A DNA stretch of 64,000 nucleotides from Williamsia maris (GTDB lineage: Bacteria; Actinomycetota; Actinomycetes; Mycobacteriales; Mycobacteriaceae): NCBI RefSeq assembly GCF_024171815.1, contig NZ_JAMTCJ010000004.1, positions 310,001-374,000 of the forward strand, read 5' to 3'. This document shows, one piece after another, positions 43,773 through 52,612 of this stretch. Every line of letters begins with the position of its first letter. Position 1 is the stretch's first letter. The notes beneath the pieces were generated by a model. The model was not told the origin of the DNA. It saw only the letters and a list, made by a program, of their open reading frames with translations, and ran no database searches. The translations under genes and the position numbers were made by a program.

Positions 43773-45632
43773 ATGGGGAGTGTGACCCGCAACGACGCCA
43801 CCACGATCCCGATCACCGACGACTCGACCAACGGCTATCTCCCCATCGCCGATCACGGCGTCATCGGCGACCTCCGGACGGCCGCACTGGTCGGCATCAA
43901 CGGTCGGATCGACTGGTTCTGCTGCCCCCGCTTCGACTCCCCCAGCGTGTTCGGCGCGCTGCTCGACTCGGGCAAGGGCGGTTCGTGGGACGTCGCCATG
44001 GTCGACGGACTGGTGTCGACGAAGCAGTTCTACCTGCCGGACTCGAACGTCCTCGTCACCCGCTTCATGAGCGAGGACGGTGTCGCCGAGGTCCAGGACC
44101 TGATGCCACTGACCAAGCCCAAGGACCCCGACCACCGCACCCGGATCGTGCGTCGGATCGAGTGCGTCCGTGGGCGGGTGACGATGTCGATGCGCCTGGA
44201 TCCGCAGTTCGACTACGGCCGCGCCGAACGTACCGTCGAGGCCGACGGCGACCGCCGGTTCACCCTGTCCGGCGGTGACCTCACGCTGCACCTCGCCGCC
44301 GATGTCCCGCTGGAGCTCGCCGACGACGACACCGTGACCGCCACGGTGCAACTCGGCGTCGGCGAGACGGCCACGTTCTCCCTCGGGGTCGACGAGATCC
44401 CGGACGACGAGGTCGATTCCGTCGCATCCGGCCACATCGTCCACGCCACGGTGCGGTTCTGGCAGTCGTGGCTCGCGCAATCGAACTACAAGGGCCGGTG
44501 GCGCGAGATGGTGCACCGCTCGGCGCTCGCCCTGAAGCTGATGACGCACGAGCCGACCGGGGCCATCGTGGCGTCGGTCACCACGGCGCTGCCCGAGGAG
44601 ATCGGCGGCGAACGCAACTGGGACTACCGGTATGTGTGGATCCGCGACGCGGCCTTCTCCCTGTACGGGTTGCTGCGTCTGGGGTTCAACGACGAGGCCG
44701 CGGCCTTCATGAGCTGGCTCACCGATCGGTTCAGTGACGGAGGCGACGAGGACGGCCGCCCGCTGCGCCTGATGTACACGATCGACGGTGAGACCCCGCC
44801 CGATGAGCACTCACTGGAGCACTGGGAGGGGTATCGGGGATCAACGCCGGTCAACGTGGGCAACGGCGCCACCAATCAGCTGCAGCTCGACATCTACGGC
44901 GAACTGATCGACTCGGTCTATCTGTTCAACAAGTACGGCGCGGGTATCTCCTACAACTCGTGGAATCAGTTGTGCGAGGTCATGTCCTGGCTGGTCGACA
45001 ACTGGGATCAATCCGACGAGAGCATCTGGGAGGTGCGGTCGGAGTCCCAGAACTTCGTCTACTCCCGCCTGATGTGCTGGGTCGCCTTCGAGCGGATGAT
45101 CCGGATGAGCAGGCAGCGCGGACTGCCCGGCGACGTCGGCACCTGGATGGCGACACGCGACGAGATATTCCACCAGATCATGGAGAAGGGCTGGAACGAC
45201 AAGCGCCAGGCGTTCACCCAGACCTTCGAGTCCGATCACCTGGATGCGTCGCTGCTGCTGATCCCAGCGGTGAAGCTGCTGTCCCCCACCGATCCCCGGT
45301 TCTTGTCCACCCTGGAGGCCATCGAGGGTCAACTGGTCAGCGACTCACTGGTGTTCCGGTACGACGCGAGCGATCACGACGACGGCCTCAGCGGCACCGA
45401 GGGCACGTTCTCGCTGTGTTCGTTCTGGTACGTCGAGGCGTTGACCCGGGTGGGTCGTCGAGCCGACGCACGGTTGGCGTTGGAGAAGATGTTCACCCAC
45501 GCCAACCATCTCGGTCTCTACGCCGAGCAGGTCGGTCTGACCGGTGAACAACTCGGCAACTTCCCGCAGGCGTTCACCCACCTGGCGTTGATCTCGGCCG
45601 CGTTCAACCTGGACCGCGAACTCGGCGCCTGA
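43773..45632 (+). CDS. Glycoside hydrolase family 15 (trehalase/glucoamylase type)
   Basis: A 619-residue cytoplasmic alpha-glucosidase. The N-terminal beta-sandwich opens with YLPIADHGVIGDLRTAALVGINGRIDWFCCPRFDSPSVFGALLD. The (alpha/alpha)6 barrel includes ERNWDYRYVWIRDAAFSLYGLLRLGF, EHSLEHWEGYRGSTPVNVGNGATNQLQLDIYGELIDSVY (general acid Glu region), and GTEGTFSLCSFWYVEALTRVGR. The pattern matches mycobacterial GH15 trehalases, which split trehalose to glucose. Starts at ATG 43773 or GTG 43782. The position before cyanase and G6PDH gives a carbohydrate context, since G6PDH uses the glucose released after phosphorylation. Confidence 0.87.
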   Translation: MGSVTRNDATTIPITDDSTNGYLPIADHGVIGDLRTAALVGINGRIDWFCCPRFDSPSVFGALLDSGKGGSWDVAMVDGLVSTKQFYLPDSNVLVTRFMSEDGVAEVQDLMPLTKPKDPDHRTRIVRRIECVRGRVTMSMRLDPQFDYGRAERTVEADGDRRFTLSGGDLTLHLAADVPLELADDDTVTATVQLGVGETATFSLGVDEIPDDEVDSVASGHIVHATVRFWQSWLAQSNYKGRWREMVHRSALALKLMTHEPTGAIVASVTTALPEEIGGERNWDYRYVWIRDAAFSLYGLLRLGFNDEAAAFMSWLTDRFSDGGDEDGRPLRLMYTIDGETPPDEHSLEHWEGYRGSTPVNVGNGATNQLQLDIYGELIDSVYLFNKYGAGISYNSWNQLCEVMSWLVDNWDQSDESIWEVRSESQNFVYSRLMCWVAFERMIRMSRQRGLPGDVGTWMATRDEIFHQIMEKGWNDKRQAFTQTFESDHLDASLLLIPAVKLLSPTDPRFLSTLEAIEGQLVSDSLVFRYDASDHDDGLSGTEGTFSLCSFWYVEALTRVGRRADARLALEKMFTHANHLGLYAEQVGLTGEQLGNFPQAFTHLALISAAFNLDRELGA

Positions 45633-45672
45633 CCGTCCTGCAGGAGCCGGTGCGGTGCGGTAGTGATGACGG

Positions 45673-46125
45673 ATGAACAGAATCGAACTCACCGAGGTGA
45701 TCACGGCGAACCGGATCAGCCGCGGGCTGACCTGGCAGCAGCTGGCCGACGCGATCGACCGGCCGGTCGTGTGGACGACCGCGGCGCTGCTGGGCCAGCA
45801 CCCGATCCCGCGTCCGGAGGCCGAGATCCTCGTCGAGAAGCTCGGACTCGACACCGACGTCATCCCACTGCTCGGAGCGGTCCCGGTGCGGGGCACCGAC
45901 CGTGACGTCGCCATGTCCGACCCGACGATCTATCGCCTGTACGAGGCGCTGGCGGTGTACGGCCCCGCGATCAAGGAACTGATCCACGAGAACTTCGGCG
46001 ACGGCATCATGAGCGCCATCAACTTCAGCGTCGACATCGACAGGAAGACGCACCCGACCGGGGACCGTGTCGTCATCACCCTTGACGGCAAGTTCCTGCC
46101 CTACGACTGGGTCAGCGGCGACTGA
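45673..46125 (+). CDS. cynS: Cyanate hydratase (cyanase)
   Basis: A 150-residue cyanase that turns cyanate and bicarbonate into CO2 and ammonia (via carbamate). The N-terminal HTH-like domain is MNRIELTEVITANRISRGLTWQQLADAI. The catalytic residues are Arg88 and Glu91 in DPTIYRLYEALAVYG and Ser114 in FGDGIMSAINF. The C-terminus VVITLDGKFLPYDW is conserved. A GACGG sequence precedes the ATG. No carbonic anhydrase or CynR gene lies next to it. It works with nitrate reductase at 37.6 kb in nitrogen acquisition. Confidence 0.95.
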   Translation: MNRIELTEVITANRISRGLTWQQLADAIDRPVVWTTAALLGQHPIPRPEAEILVEKLGLDTDVIPLLGAVPVRGTDRDVAMSDPTIYRLYEALAVYGPAIKELIHENFGDGIMSAINFSVDIDRKTHPTGDRVVITLDGKFLPYDWVSGD

Positions 46126-46144
46126 CCCGGCCGCACAGCGTTTT

Positions 46145-47563
46145 TCAGGACGCGGTGGTGAACCATCCGACCGGTGCGGCGAGGTCGTCGGCCGCGCCGG
46201 GACCCATCGATCCCGCCTCGTACGGCTGGACCGCAGGCGGGTTGTCGAGCAGCGGCGCGGCCACCTCCCAGACGTGGGCGAGACCGTCGGGCCGGGTGAA
46301 CAACGACCGGTCGCCGTCGAGCACGTCGTAGAGCAGTCGCGAATACGGGGACAGCCCACCGCCATCGGTCGGTGCGACGGTGTCGAGGGGCAGATCGAGA
46401 TGCGCCACGGTCAGATCCTCGCCCGGTCCGGGCTTCTTCACGGTCACGGTGACGTCGATCGCGCCGTCGCCGGAGAGGTCGAACGTGAGCGCGGCGCCGT
46501 CGGCGGGCAGGTGCTTGATGGGGCCGTCGTCGGGCCGTCGGAACACCAGCGTCACCCGCTGCGCGGAGGCGCCGAGCATCTTGCCGGTGCGCATCACGAA
46601 CGGCACGTCGCGCCAGCGATCGGTGTCCACCCACATGCGGGCCGCGACGTAGGTGTCGGTGTTGGAATCGTCTGCGATGCCCTCGGTCTCACGGAACCCC
46701 CGATACTGCCCGAGGACGACCTCGGCGGTGTCGATGGGCCGGAAGGCGGCGATGACCGATTCACGGGCGCTCTGCAGATCGTCGGCACCCAGGCTGATCG
46801 GCGGCTCCATGGCCACCTCGGCCGCGACCTGGAACAGATGGGTGACGAGCATGTCGAGGACGGCACCGGTGGCGTCGTAGAACTCGGCGCGGTCGTCGAT
46901 GTCGAGGGTCTCGGGCACGTCGATCTGGACCTGCTCCACGTGCTCGCGATTCCACAACCCGGCGAACATCCCGTTGGCGAAACGCAGGATGTGCAGGTTC
47001 TGGGTGCTCTCCTTGCCCAGGAAGTGATCGATCCGGTAGACCTGCTGCTCGTCGAAGACCTCGTGCACCGCGGCGTCGAGCTGCTCGAACGCCTTCTGTG
47101 ATGTGCCGAAAGGCTTCTCGTACACCACACGCGATCCCTCGGCGAGGCCGTGCTCGCCCAGTGCCTTGGTGTAATCGGTGAAGGTCGCGGGCGGCAGCGC
47201 GATGTAGTGCACGAGCTGCACGTCGTCGCCGTCGAAGTCGTCGTCGTTGCGCACCTCGTCGATGACGTCGGGCAACGCGCCCGGGTCCTCGGCGGTGAAA
47301 CCACCACCGGCGAACCGGAGGTTCTCGGCGAACGTCTTCCACGTGTCGTTGTCGGTGCCCGGACCGAACTCGTCGAGCGCGTCCTTGACGTGGTTGCGGA
47401 ACTCGTCGTCGGTCCGCTTCCCGCGGCCGTTGCCGATCAGTCGCCAGCGTGCGGGGAGCAGGTCTCGTTGCGCGAGTTCGAAGAACGCGGGCAAGACCAT
47501 TCGCTTCGCGAGATCTCCGGTCGAACCGAAGAGAACGAAGACCGTGGGGGTGTCGTCAGCCAT
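46145..47563 (-). CDS. zwf: Glucose-6-phosphate dehydrogenase
   Basis: A 472-residue enzyme of the oxidative pentose phosphate pathway. The NADP motif is FVLFGSTGDLAKRMVLPAFFEL, the substrate motif RIDHFLGKESTQNLH, with VVYEKPFGTS and the C-terminal TGAVLDMLVTHLFQV. It is shorter than the usual ~510-residue actinobacterial Zwf1 but has all active-site segments, so it may be a second isoform. No tal, pgl or opcA genes lie beside it, which also suggests a secondary copy. It converges with cyanase 20 bp away. Confidence 0.9.
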   Translation of the reverse strand: MADDTPTVFVLFGSTGDLAKRMVLPAFFELAQRDLLPARWRLIGNGRGKRTDDEFRNHVKDALDEFGPGTDNDTWKTFAENLRFAGGGFTAEDPGALPDVIDEVRNDDDFDGDDVQLVHYIALPPATFTDYTKALGEHGLAEGSRVVYEKPFGTSQKAFEQLDAAVHEVFDEQQVYRIDHFLGKESTQNLHILRFANGMFAGLWNREHVEQVQIDVPETLDIDDRAEFYDATGAVLDMLVTHLFQVAAEVAMEPPISLGADDLQSARESVIAAFRPIDTAEVVLGQYRGFRETEGIADDSNTDTYVAARMWVDTDRWRDVPFVMRTGKMLGASAQRVTLVFRRPDDGPIKHLPADGAALTFDLSGDGAIDVTVTVKKPGPGEDLTVAHLDLPLDTVAPTDGGGLSPYSRLLYDVLDGDRSLFTRPDGLAHVWEVAAPLLDNPPAVQPYEAGSMGPGAADDLAAPVGWFTTAS

Positions 47564-47608
47564 GACACCACTATGCCTGCCGCGCGGTGTGCTCGGCGCG
47601 GCGAGCCG

Positions 47609-48076
47609 TCAACGACGGGTCAGTGCGAAGACCGGGATCTCGCGATCGGTGCGCTTCTCGTACAGCGTGAAGTTGGGCCAGGTGCGCACCATCACGTCCC
47701 AGAGGCGTGCGCGTTCGGCCCCGGAGATCTCCCGCCACGCCACCGGCACCGTCTCGCGGTCGACGACGATCTCGGCCTTCTCGGTCGCCCGGAGGTTGAG
47801 CACCCAGACGGGCATCTTCTGTGCGCCGAAATACGAACCGGCGATCAACCATCCGCCCTCGTGCGGCACGCACAGCAGTGGTGTCGACCGGATCGCGCCG
47901 CTCTTGCGGCCGGGCACCCGCAGCATCAGGTTGGGCAGACCGGCGATGTCGAGGACGCTGACGCGTCCGGAGGTGAATCGCTGCAGCCGACTGTCCCACT
48001 TCTCGATCTGGGGTAGCGCTTTCGGCATCCACGAGATGGCGCCGATCTTGACGGCGAGCGGTGTGAGCAGTCCCAT
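47609..48076 (-). CDS. Ddn-like deazaflavin-dependent nitroreductase family protein
   Basis: A 155-residue split-barrel protein of the F420-dependent Ddn family (DUF385). PNLMLRVPGRKSGAIRSTPLLCVPHEGGWLIAGSYFGAQKMPVWVLNLRA is the F420-binding core, followed by ERARLWDVMVRTWPNFTLYEKRTDREIPVFALTR. The N-terminal ~25 residues are hydrophobic and may sit on the membrane, as in Ddn. A leaderless-type promoter precedes the ATG. It probably reduces quinones or other acceptors with F420H2. Confidence 0.88.
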   Translation of the reverse strand: MGLLTPLAVKIGAISWMPKALPQIEKWDSRLQRFTSGRVSVLDIAGLPNLMLRVPGRKSGAIRSTPLLCVPHEGGWLIAGSYFGAQKMPVWVLNLRATEKAEIVVDRETVPVAWREISGAERARLWDVMVRTWPNFTLYEKRTDREIPVFALTRR

Positions 48077-48082
48077 GTGTCG

Positions 48083-48088
48083 ACGGTA
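48083..48088 (-). promoter_or_regulatory. -10 box of leaderless promoter
   Basis: TACCGT on the minus strand, 6 nt before the ATG of the Ddn-like gene, inside the short gap after the hydrolase gene. Confidence 0.55.
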
Positions 48089-48089
48089 G

Positions 48090-48956
48090 TCAGCGGCGAT
48101 CGCCGGTGCGCAGTGACCCCGGCGACTCGGTCATGAACTCGCCGAGGAGTCGGGCGACGGTCTCAGGTGCCTCGACCTGCGGGAAGTGTCCGACGCCGGG
48201 CAGGACCTCGAGGCGACTGTCCGGCATCGCCTCGTGCGCCGCGTATCCGTGTTCGACGGGGATGATCGCGTCGTCGTCGCCCCAGATCAACAGCGTGGGC
48301 AGTCCCGTGTTCAGGTAGAGGCGACTCAGGGCGCTGACGGCCTGGCCGCGGTGATCGACCACCGATCGCAACGTCCGGAGGAAGGCCTGACGGGTCTCGC
48401 GGTCCCCGAGCGAGGCGTGGGCCTGCCACATCTCGTTGGCCCGCGGGGCGCGGAGTCCCCGGGCGGTGAGCCAGGAGTGCACGGCCGTGCCCGCGGTGAT
48501 GATCGGTCTGGACGCGATGACGGGCATCAACAACTCTGCGCCGGGGGCGGCCAGCAACCGCAGGGTCCAACTGACGTCGGGTCCGAGGCCGCCGCTGCCG
48601 ATCAACGACAAACGCTCGCAGTACTCGGGGTGCTGATAGGTGAACTGCATGGCCACGCCGCCTCCGAGAGACTGACCCACGACGGTCACGCGGTCGATCT
48701 CGAGTTCGTCGAGCAGGTCGCGCAGCCAGGCGGCGAACGACCCCAGCGAGTAGTCACCGCGCGGCTTTCCCGACTCGCCGTGGCCGGGCAGATCGGGTGC
48801 GATCAGGCGATACCGGGTCGCCAGCGACGGCATCACCCCGCGCCAGGTGGTCGAGTTGCCCGCCATGCCGTGGATCAGCAGGATCGCGTCGCCGGTGCCG
48901 GCGTCGCGGTAGGCGACACGCTCACCGTGGATGCGGGTGTGGGTGATGCCGGTCAT
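48090..48956 (-). CDS. Alpha/beta hydrolase, co-translated with an MMPL transporter
   Basis: A 288-residue lipase/esterase-like protein: LLIHGMAGNSTTWRGVMPSLA (oxyanion), PDLPGHGESGKPRGDY, the nucleophile elbow VVGQSLGGGVAMQF, an acid in IWGDDDAIIPVEHG and the His in LPGVGHFPQVEAP. It has no signal peptide. The ATG overlaps the stop of the MMPL gene (ATGA) after it in the same operon. The partnership suggests that it makes, trims or releases a lipid exported by the MMPL protein (inference). Confidence 0.87.
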   Translation of the reverse strand: MTGITHTRIHGERVAYRDAGTGDAILLIHGMAGNSTTWRGVMPSLATRYRLIAPDLPGHGESGKPRGDYSLGSFAAWLRDLLDELEIDRVTVVGQSLGGGVAMQFTYQHPEYCERLSLIGSGGLGPDVSWTLRLLAAPGAELLMPVIASRPIITAGTAVHSWLTARGLRAPRANEMWQAHASLGDRETRQAFLRTLRSVVDHRGQAVSALSRLYLNTGLPTLLIWGDDDAIIPVEHGYAAHEAMPDSRLEVLPGVGHFPQVEAPETVARLLGEFMTESPGSLRTGDRR

Positions 48957-51031
48957 GGATGTCCGCCTTCGTGTGGAGCCGACGGCCGGAGCCGGCGGGG
49001 CAACCACCAGTTGATGGGTCCGAGTGCTGCCACGAGCGCCGGTGCGAGAACGCCCCGCACGATCGTGGCGTCGATGATGATCCCGAGGGCCAACGCCGTC
49101 GCCAGGATCTTGACGTCGGTGGCAGGCACCCGGGACAGCGAGATGAACGCCAGGAACAGGACCAGCGCGGCGCAGGTGACGAGTCGGCCCGTGCGGGCCA
49201 GTCCGACCACGGTCGCCTCGTCGGTGTCACCGGTGGAGTCGTACTCCTCCCGGATGCGACTGAGCAGGAACACCTCGTAGTCCATGGACAGCCCGAAGAG
49301 GAAGGCGAACACCGCGATCGGGATCCACACGGTGATGGCGCCGGAGGAGTCCTGGTCGAACAACAGTTGCGTTCCGACGCCGTCCTGCCAGACGAGCACC
49401 GTGATCCCGTACGCGGCGGCCAGCGAGATCACGTTGAGCAGCAACGCCTTCAGCGGGAGCACGATCGATCGCAGCGCACGCACGAGCAGTGCGAACGTGA
49501 CGATCACGATGATGAGGATGATCCACCACGCGTTGCCGTAGACGGCGTCGATGAAGTCCGCGTTCTGCGCGGGTGCCCCGCCCACGTCGGCGCCGGTCTT
49601 CTCCGCGGCGGTTCGGATCGCGGCCGCCGCGTCGGCCCCGGTCCCGCTGGACGCGTCGGCGGTCGTCCATGCGTCGACCACCGAACGCCCGCCGGCCGTC
49701 CACGATCCCGGCGCGATGACGGCGGCGACCCCGTCGACGTCGGAGACGGCGGCGATGACCCGCTGGGGATCGGTGGTGACGATCTCGACCGGTGCGGTCA
49801 GTCCCGCGCCGAGACCGGACTCCTCGACGTGGGTGATCGCGGCTCCGGCCGGGCCGCCGGTGGATGCGAGCGAGTCGTTGGTCGGCTGGCCGAGTTGCAG
49901 GCCGACGAGTGGGGCCGCCATCGCGATCAGTACGACGATCGCGGCGATCGCCGACCACCAGCGGTGTCGGACGACGATGACACCGACCCGGTGCCAGAGT
50001 CTGCTGTCGGGGTCCGTCGATCGCCGGTGGGGCCACGCGAGTCGCGGGCCCACGGTCAGCAGGAGTGCGGGCAGCAACGTCAGCGCTGCGATCACACTGA
50101 CCACCGGGATGAGCAGACCGGTGAAGCCGATGCTGCGCAAAAACGGGACCGGTAGGGCGATGAGCGCGGCGAGGCTGACCGCGACGGTGATGCCGGAGAA
50201 CAACACCGACCGTCCCGCGGTCACCATCGCGCGGCGTACCGCCTCGGCGTTGTCGGCGCCGTGGCCGCGTTCCTCCCGCCATCGGGTCACCAGCAGCAGG
50301 GCGTAGTCGATGGCGACGCCCAGGCCGATCAGGGCGAGCAGGTACTGCACGATGAACGACACGTCGGTGACCGCGGTGAGACCCCAGACGATGAGGAACG
50401 TCGTCAGGATCGACGCCGCGGCGATGAGCAGCGGCATGATCGCGAGGAACGAACCGAAGACCAACGCGAGGACGACGAGGGCGCCGACGCCGCCGAACAG
50501 TGTCTCGGCGAGGATGTCGACGCCTCCCCCACCGCCGCCGCTGGCGAGTTCCTCCTGACCCGTGACCGTCACCGGCACCCCGGTGGACTCCTGCACCTGC
50601 GTGGCAACCGATTTCACCGCGGGCAGTGCTGCGCCGTAGACGTCGGAACCCGGCAGTGGGCGCGGGTACACGGCCACCACCCCGACCGTCTTGTCCTTCG
50701 ACAGCAGCGCAGGCTGGTCGGCGAACGACGCGACGCGGGCACCCGGCGCCGCCTGCGCGGCGAGCCGGCCGACCGTCTCGCCTGCCGAGATGGGGACCGG
50801 CTGCTCGCGGTCGCCCACGACCACCAGGATCGGCGGGTTGCCGCCGCCGTTGCCGAACTGCTCGATGATGTCGAGGTTCGATTCGTACCCGGGCTGACCC
50901 GGCAGGCTGAAGTCGTAGCTCAGGGCCGTGGTGGCCTGCGGCGCGGCGTACCCGCCGACCACCGCGAGGAGCAGCCACGCGGCCAGCACCCAACGACGGT
51001 GTCCGATGACCAGGCGTGCGAGTCGCTCCAT
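48953..51031 (-). CDS. MMPL family RND-type transporter
   Basis: A 692-residue polytopic membrane protein of the MmpL/YdfJ-type RND superfamily. Segment 1 is GHRRWVLAAWLLLAVVGGY, and the second cluster includes DILAETLFGGVGALVVLALVFGSFLAIMPLLIAAASI and GLGVAIDYALLLVTRWREE. The second half repeats with VTFALLVRALRSIVLPLKALLLNVISLAAAYGI and GLSMDYEVFLLSRIREEYD. The Asp-Tyr pairs (IDYALL, MDYEVF) are the conserved proton-relay sites. Such proteins export lipids, siderophores or drugs. It is followed by an alpha/beta hydrolase (ATGA overlap). Confidence 0.9.
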   Translation of the reverse strand: MERLARLVIGHRRWVLAAWLLLAVVGGYAAPQATTALSYDFSLPGQPGYESNLDIIEQFGNGGGNPPILVVVGDREQPVPISAGETVGRLAAQAAPGARVASFADQPALLSKDKTVGVVAVYPRPLPGSDVYGAALPAVKSVATQVQESTGVPVTVTGQEELASGGGGGGVDILAETLFGGVGALVVLALVFGSFLAIMPLLIAAASILTTFLIVWGLTAVTDVSFIVQYLLALIGLGVAIDYALLLVTRWREERGHGADNAEAVRRAMVTAGRSVLFSGITVAVSLAALIALPVPFLRSIGFTGLLIPVVSVIAALTLLPALLLTVGPRLAWPHRRSTDPDSRLWHRVGVIVVRHRWWSAIAAIVVLIAMAAPLVGLQLGQPTNDSLASTGGPAGAAITHVEESGLGAGLTAPVEIVTTDPQRVIAAVSDVDGVAAVIAPGSWTAGGRSVVDAWTTADASSGTGADAAAAIRTAAEKTGADVGGAPAQNADFIDAVYGNAWWIILIIVIVTFALLVRALRSIVLPLKALLLNVISLAAAYGITVLVWQDGVGTQLLFDQDSSGAITVWIPIAVFAFLFGLSMDYEVFLLSRIREEYDSTGDTDEATVVGLARTGRLVTCAALVLFLAFISLSRVPATDVKILATALALGIIIDATIVRGVLAPALVAALGPINWWLPRRLRPSAPHEGGHP

Positions 51032-51056
51032 CGTGGGTTCCTTGCCGCGTCGCGGG

Positions 51057-51488
51057 TCAGGCGGTCAGTGCCGCCAGGTTGTCCACCGAGGACCGTACGT
51101 CGGACTCGATGACCCGGGCGACGAGTTTGCCCACCGGGCCGCTGAGCAGCCCGCCGCTGAGATCGGCCGTCAGGTCGAAGGTGGATCCGCTCCCGTCGGG
51201 TGAGACGGTCATCGACAGATCGATCTTCACCCCGCCGCGACCGGTGCCCTTGAGTCCGATGCGCTTCGGCTCGTCGTACTCGGTCACGGTCCAGTTGATC
51301 GTGTTGCGGAAGCCCTTCACCTTGATCAACGACGAGGCCTTCGTGCCCTTCGCGATCGTCGTGGGGACATCGGACTTCCATCCGGCGAAGATGGTCAGCC
51401 ATTCGTCGAACCGCTGCAGATCCGACGCCAGCGCCCACGCGGCCGCGGGTTCGAGGTCGGAGCGGACGGTCACAGTCACACTTGCCAC
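51057..51488 (-). CDS. SRPBCC-family protein (polyketide cyclase-like)
   Basis: A 143-residue START-fold protein: ASVTVTVRSDLEPAAAWALASDLQRFDEWLTIFAGWKSD, KASSLIKVKGFRNTINWTVTEYDEPKRIGLKGTGRGGVKIDLSMTV and a SGGLLSGPVGKLVARVIESDVRSSVDNLAALT helix at the end. The GTG start follows GGAGG by 9 nt; an upstream frame continues but has no such site. It lies 25 bp after the MMPL operon start on the same strand (upstream of it) and 259 bp from the mycolate methyltransferase, divergent. It probably binds a hydrophobic ligand. Confidence 0.8.
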   Translation of the reverse strand: MASVTVTVRSDLEPAAAWALASDLQRFDEWLTIFAGWKSDVPTTIAKGTKASSLIKVKGFRNTINWTVTEYDEPKRIGLKGTGRGGVKIDLSMTVSPDGSGSTFDLTADLSGGLLSGPVGKLVARVIESDVRSSVDNLAALTA

Positions 51489-51668
51489 CGGTTGATTCCT
51501 CCTGCTGCACGCACGGTGCATGTCTGGGTTTCTGGTGTCGTGTGCACCGCATGCGCGACGTCGCCGGTGGGTACCGGATCGGTCGCTCTGGGTTCCACAG
51601 TGCTTGACGTGACGGTACCGGTAGCCGTCGGAGCGCGCGGTATCGTGGCCCGACGCCGCTGTTGAGGT

Positions 51669-51684
51669 GGTGACCCGGGTCACC
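51669..51684. promoter_or_regulatory. 16-bp palindrome upstream of the mycolate methyltransferase
   Basis: GGTGACCCGGGTCACC is a perfect 16-bp palindrome, 64 nt before the methyltransferase ATG. It could be a repressor site or mRNA hairpin in the leader. It is followed by a second GC-rich hairpin (near 51696-51720). Confidence 0.5.
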
Positions 51685-51747
51685 CGGGCACCCGCGGCCC
51701 CGGCCACGCCGGTCCGGGGGGACATCTACGGAAGGTAACTCTCACCC

Positions 51748-52611
51748 ATGACCGATCTCGACCCGTTCTACGAGGACGTACAGGCCCACTACGACCTCTC
51801 CAACGACTTCTTCGACCTCTTCCTCGATCCGTCGCGGATGTACAGCTGCGCGTACTTCGAGCAGGACGACTTCACGTTGGAGCAGGCGCAGTACGCGAAG
51901 ATCGATCTCTCCCTGGGCAAGCTCGGACTCGAGCCGGGCATGACTCTGCTCGACGTCGGCTGCGGGTGGGGTACCACCATCAAGCGCGCGATGGAGCGCT
52001 ACGACGTCAACGTGATCGGGCTGACGTTGAGCAAGAACCAGTACGAGCTCGTCAACGCGTCGCTCGCCGAGGCGACCCCTGCGGGCCGGACCGCCGAGGT
52101 GCGGCTGCAGGGGTGGGAGGAGTTCGACCAGCCCGTCGACCGGATCGTCAGCATCGGCGCGTTCGAGCACTTCCGGGCCGAGCGGTACCCGCAGTTCTTC
52201 GAGAAGACCTACAACCTGCTGCCTGCCGACGGACGCATGTTGCTGCACACGATCGTCGCGTTCAACCGGCATGTCATCCGGGAGAAGGGCCTGCCGATCA
52301 CCCGGGACGTCCTGCAGTTCGCCCGCTTCATCGCCAACGAGATCTTCCCCGGTGGTCAGCTGCCCGAGCCGCACGACGTCGAGCGGGAGTCGACCGCCGC
52401 CGGCTTCACGGTCGAGAAGATCCAGCCGCTGCAGCAGCACTACGCGCGCACCCTCGACATCTGGGCCGACGCTCTCCAGAAGCGTCGTGAGGACGCGATC
52501 CGTATCGCGTCCGAAGACGTCTACAACACCTACATCCACTACCTGACCGGGTGCGCCGACTACTTCCGCAACGGCTACATCGACGTCATGCAGTTCACGC
52601 TCGCCAAGTAG
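51748..52611 (+). CDS. Cyclopropane-fatty-acyl/mycolic-acid methyltransferase (CmaA/PcaA-type)
   Basis: A 287-residue SAM-dependent enzyme, the exact size of mycobacterial cyclopropane mycolic acid synthases. FYEDVQAHYDLSNDFFDLFLDPSRMYSCAYFEQDD is the N-terminal family block. LLDVGCGWGTTIKRAMERY is SAM motif I. GLTLSKNQYELVN and IGAFEHFRAERYPQFF carry the bicarbonate/active-site region; the Glu of AFEHF is conserved. It modifies the double bonds of membrane lipids or mycolic acids. GGAAGG lies about 12 nt before the ATG. It is convergent with PimC, both envelope genes. Confidence 0.92.
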   Translation: MTDLDPFYEDVQAHYDLSNDFFDLFLDPSRMYSCAYFEQDDFTLEQAQYAKIDLSLGKLGLEPGMTLLDVGCGWGTTIKRAMERYDVNVIGLTLSKNQYELVNASLAEATPAGRTAEVRLQGWEEFDQPVDRIVSIGAFEHFRAERYPQFFEKTYNLLPADGRMLLHTIVAFNRHVIREKGLPITRDVLQFARFIANEIFPGGQLPEPHDVERESTAAGFTVEKIQPLQQHYARTLDIWADALQKRREDAIRIASEDVYNTYIHYLTGCADYFRNGYIDVMQFTLAK

Positions 52612-52612
52612 G

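Noticed and set aside
50155-51112. Long plus-strand frames opposite the MMPL gene
   Set aside because: Arg/His-rich shadow translations of a well-supported membrane transporter gene; no ribosome binding sites or motifs.
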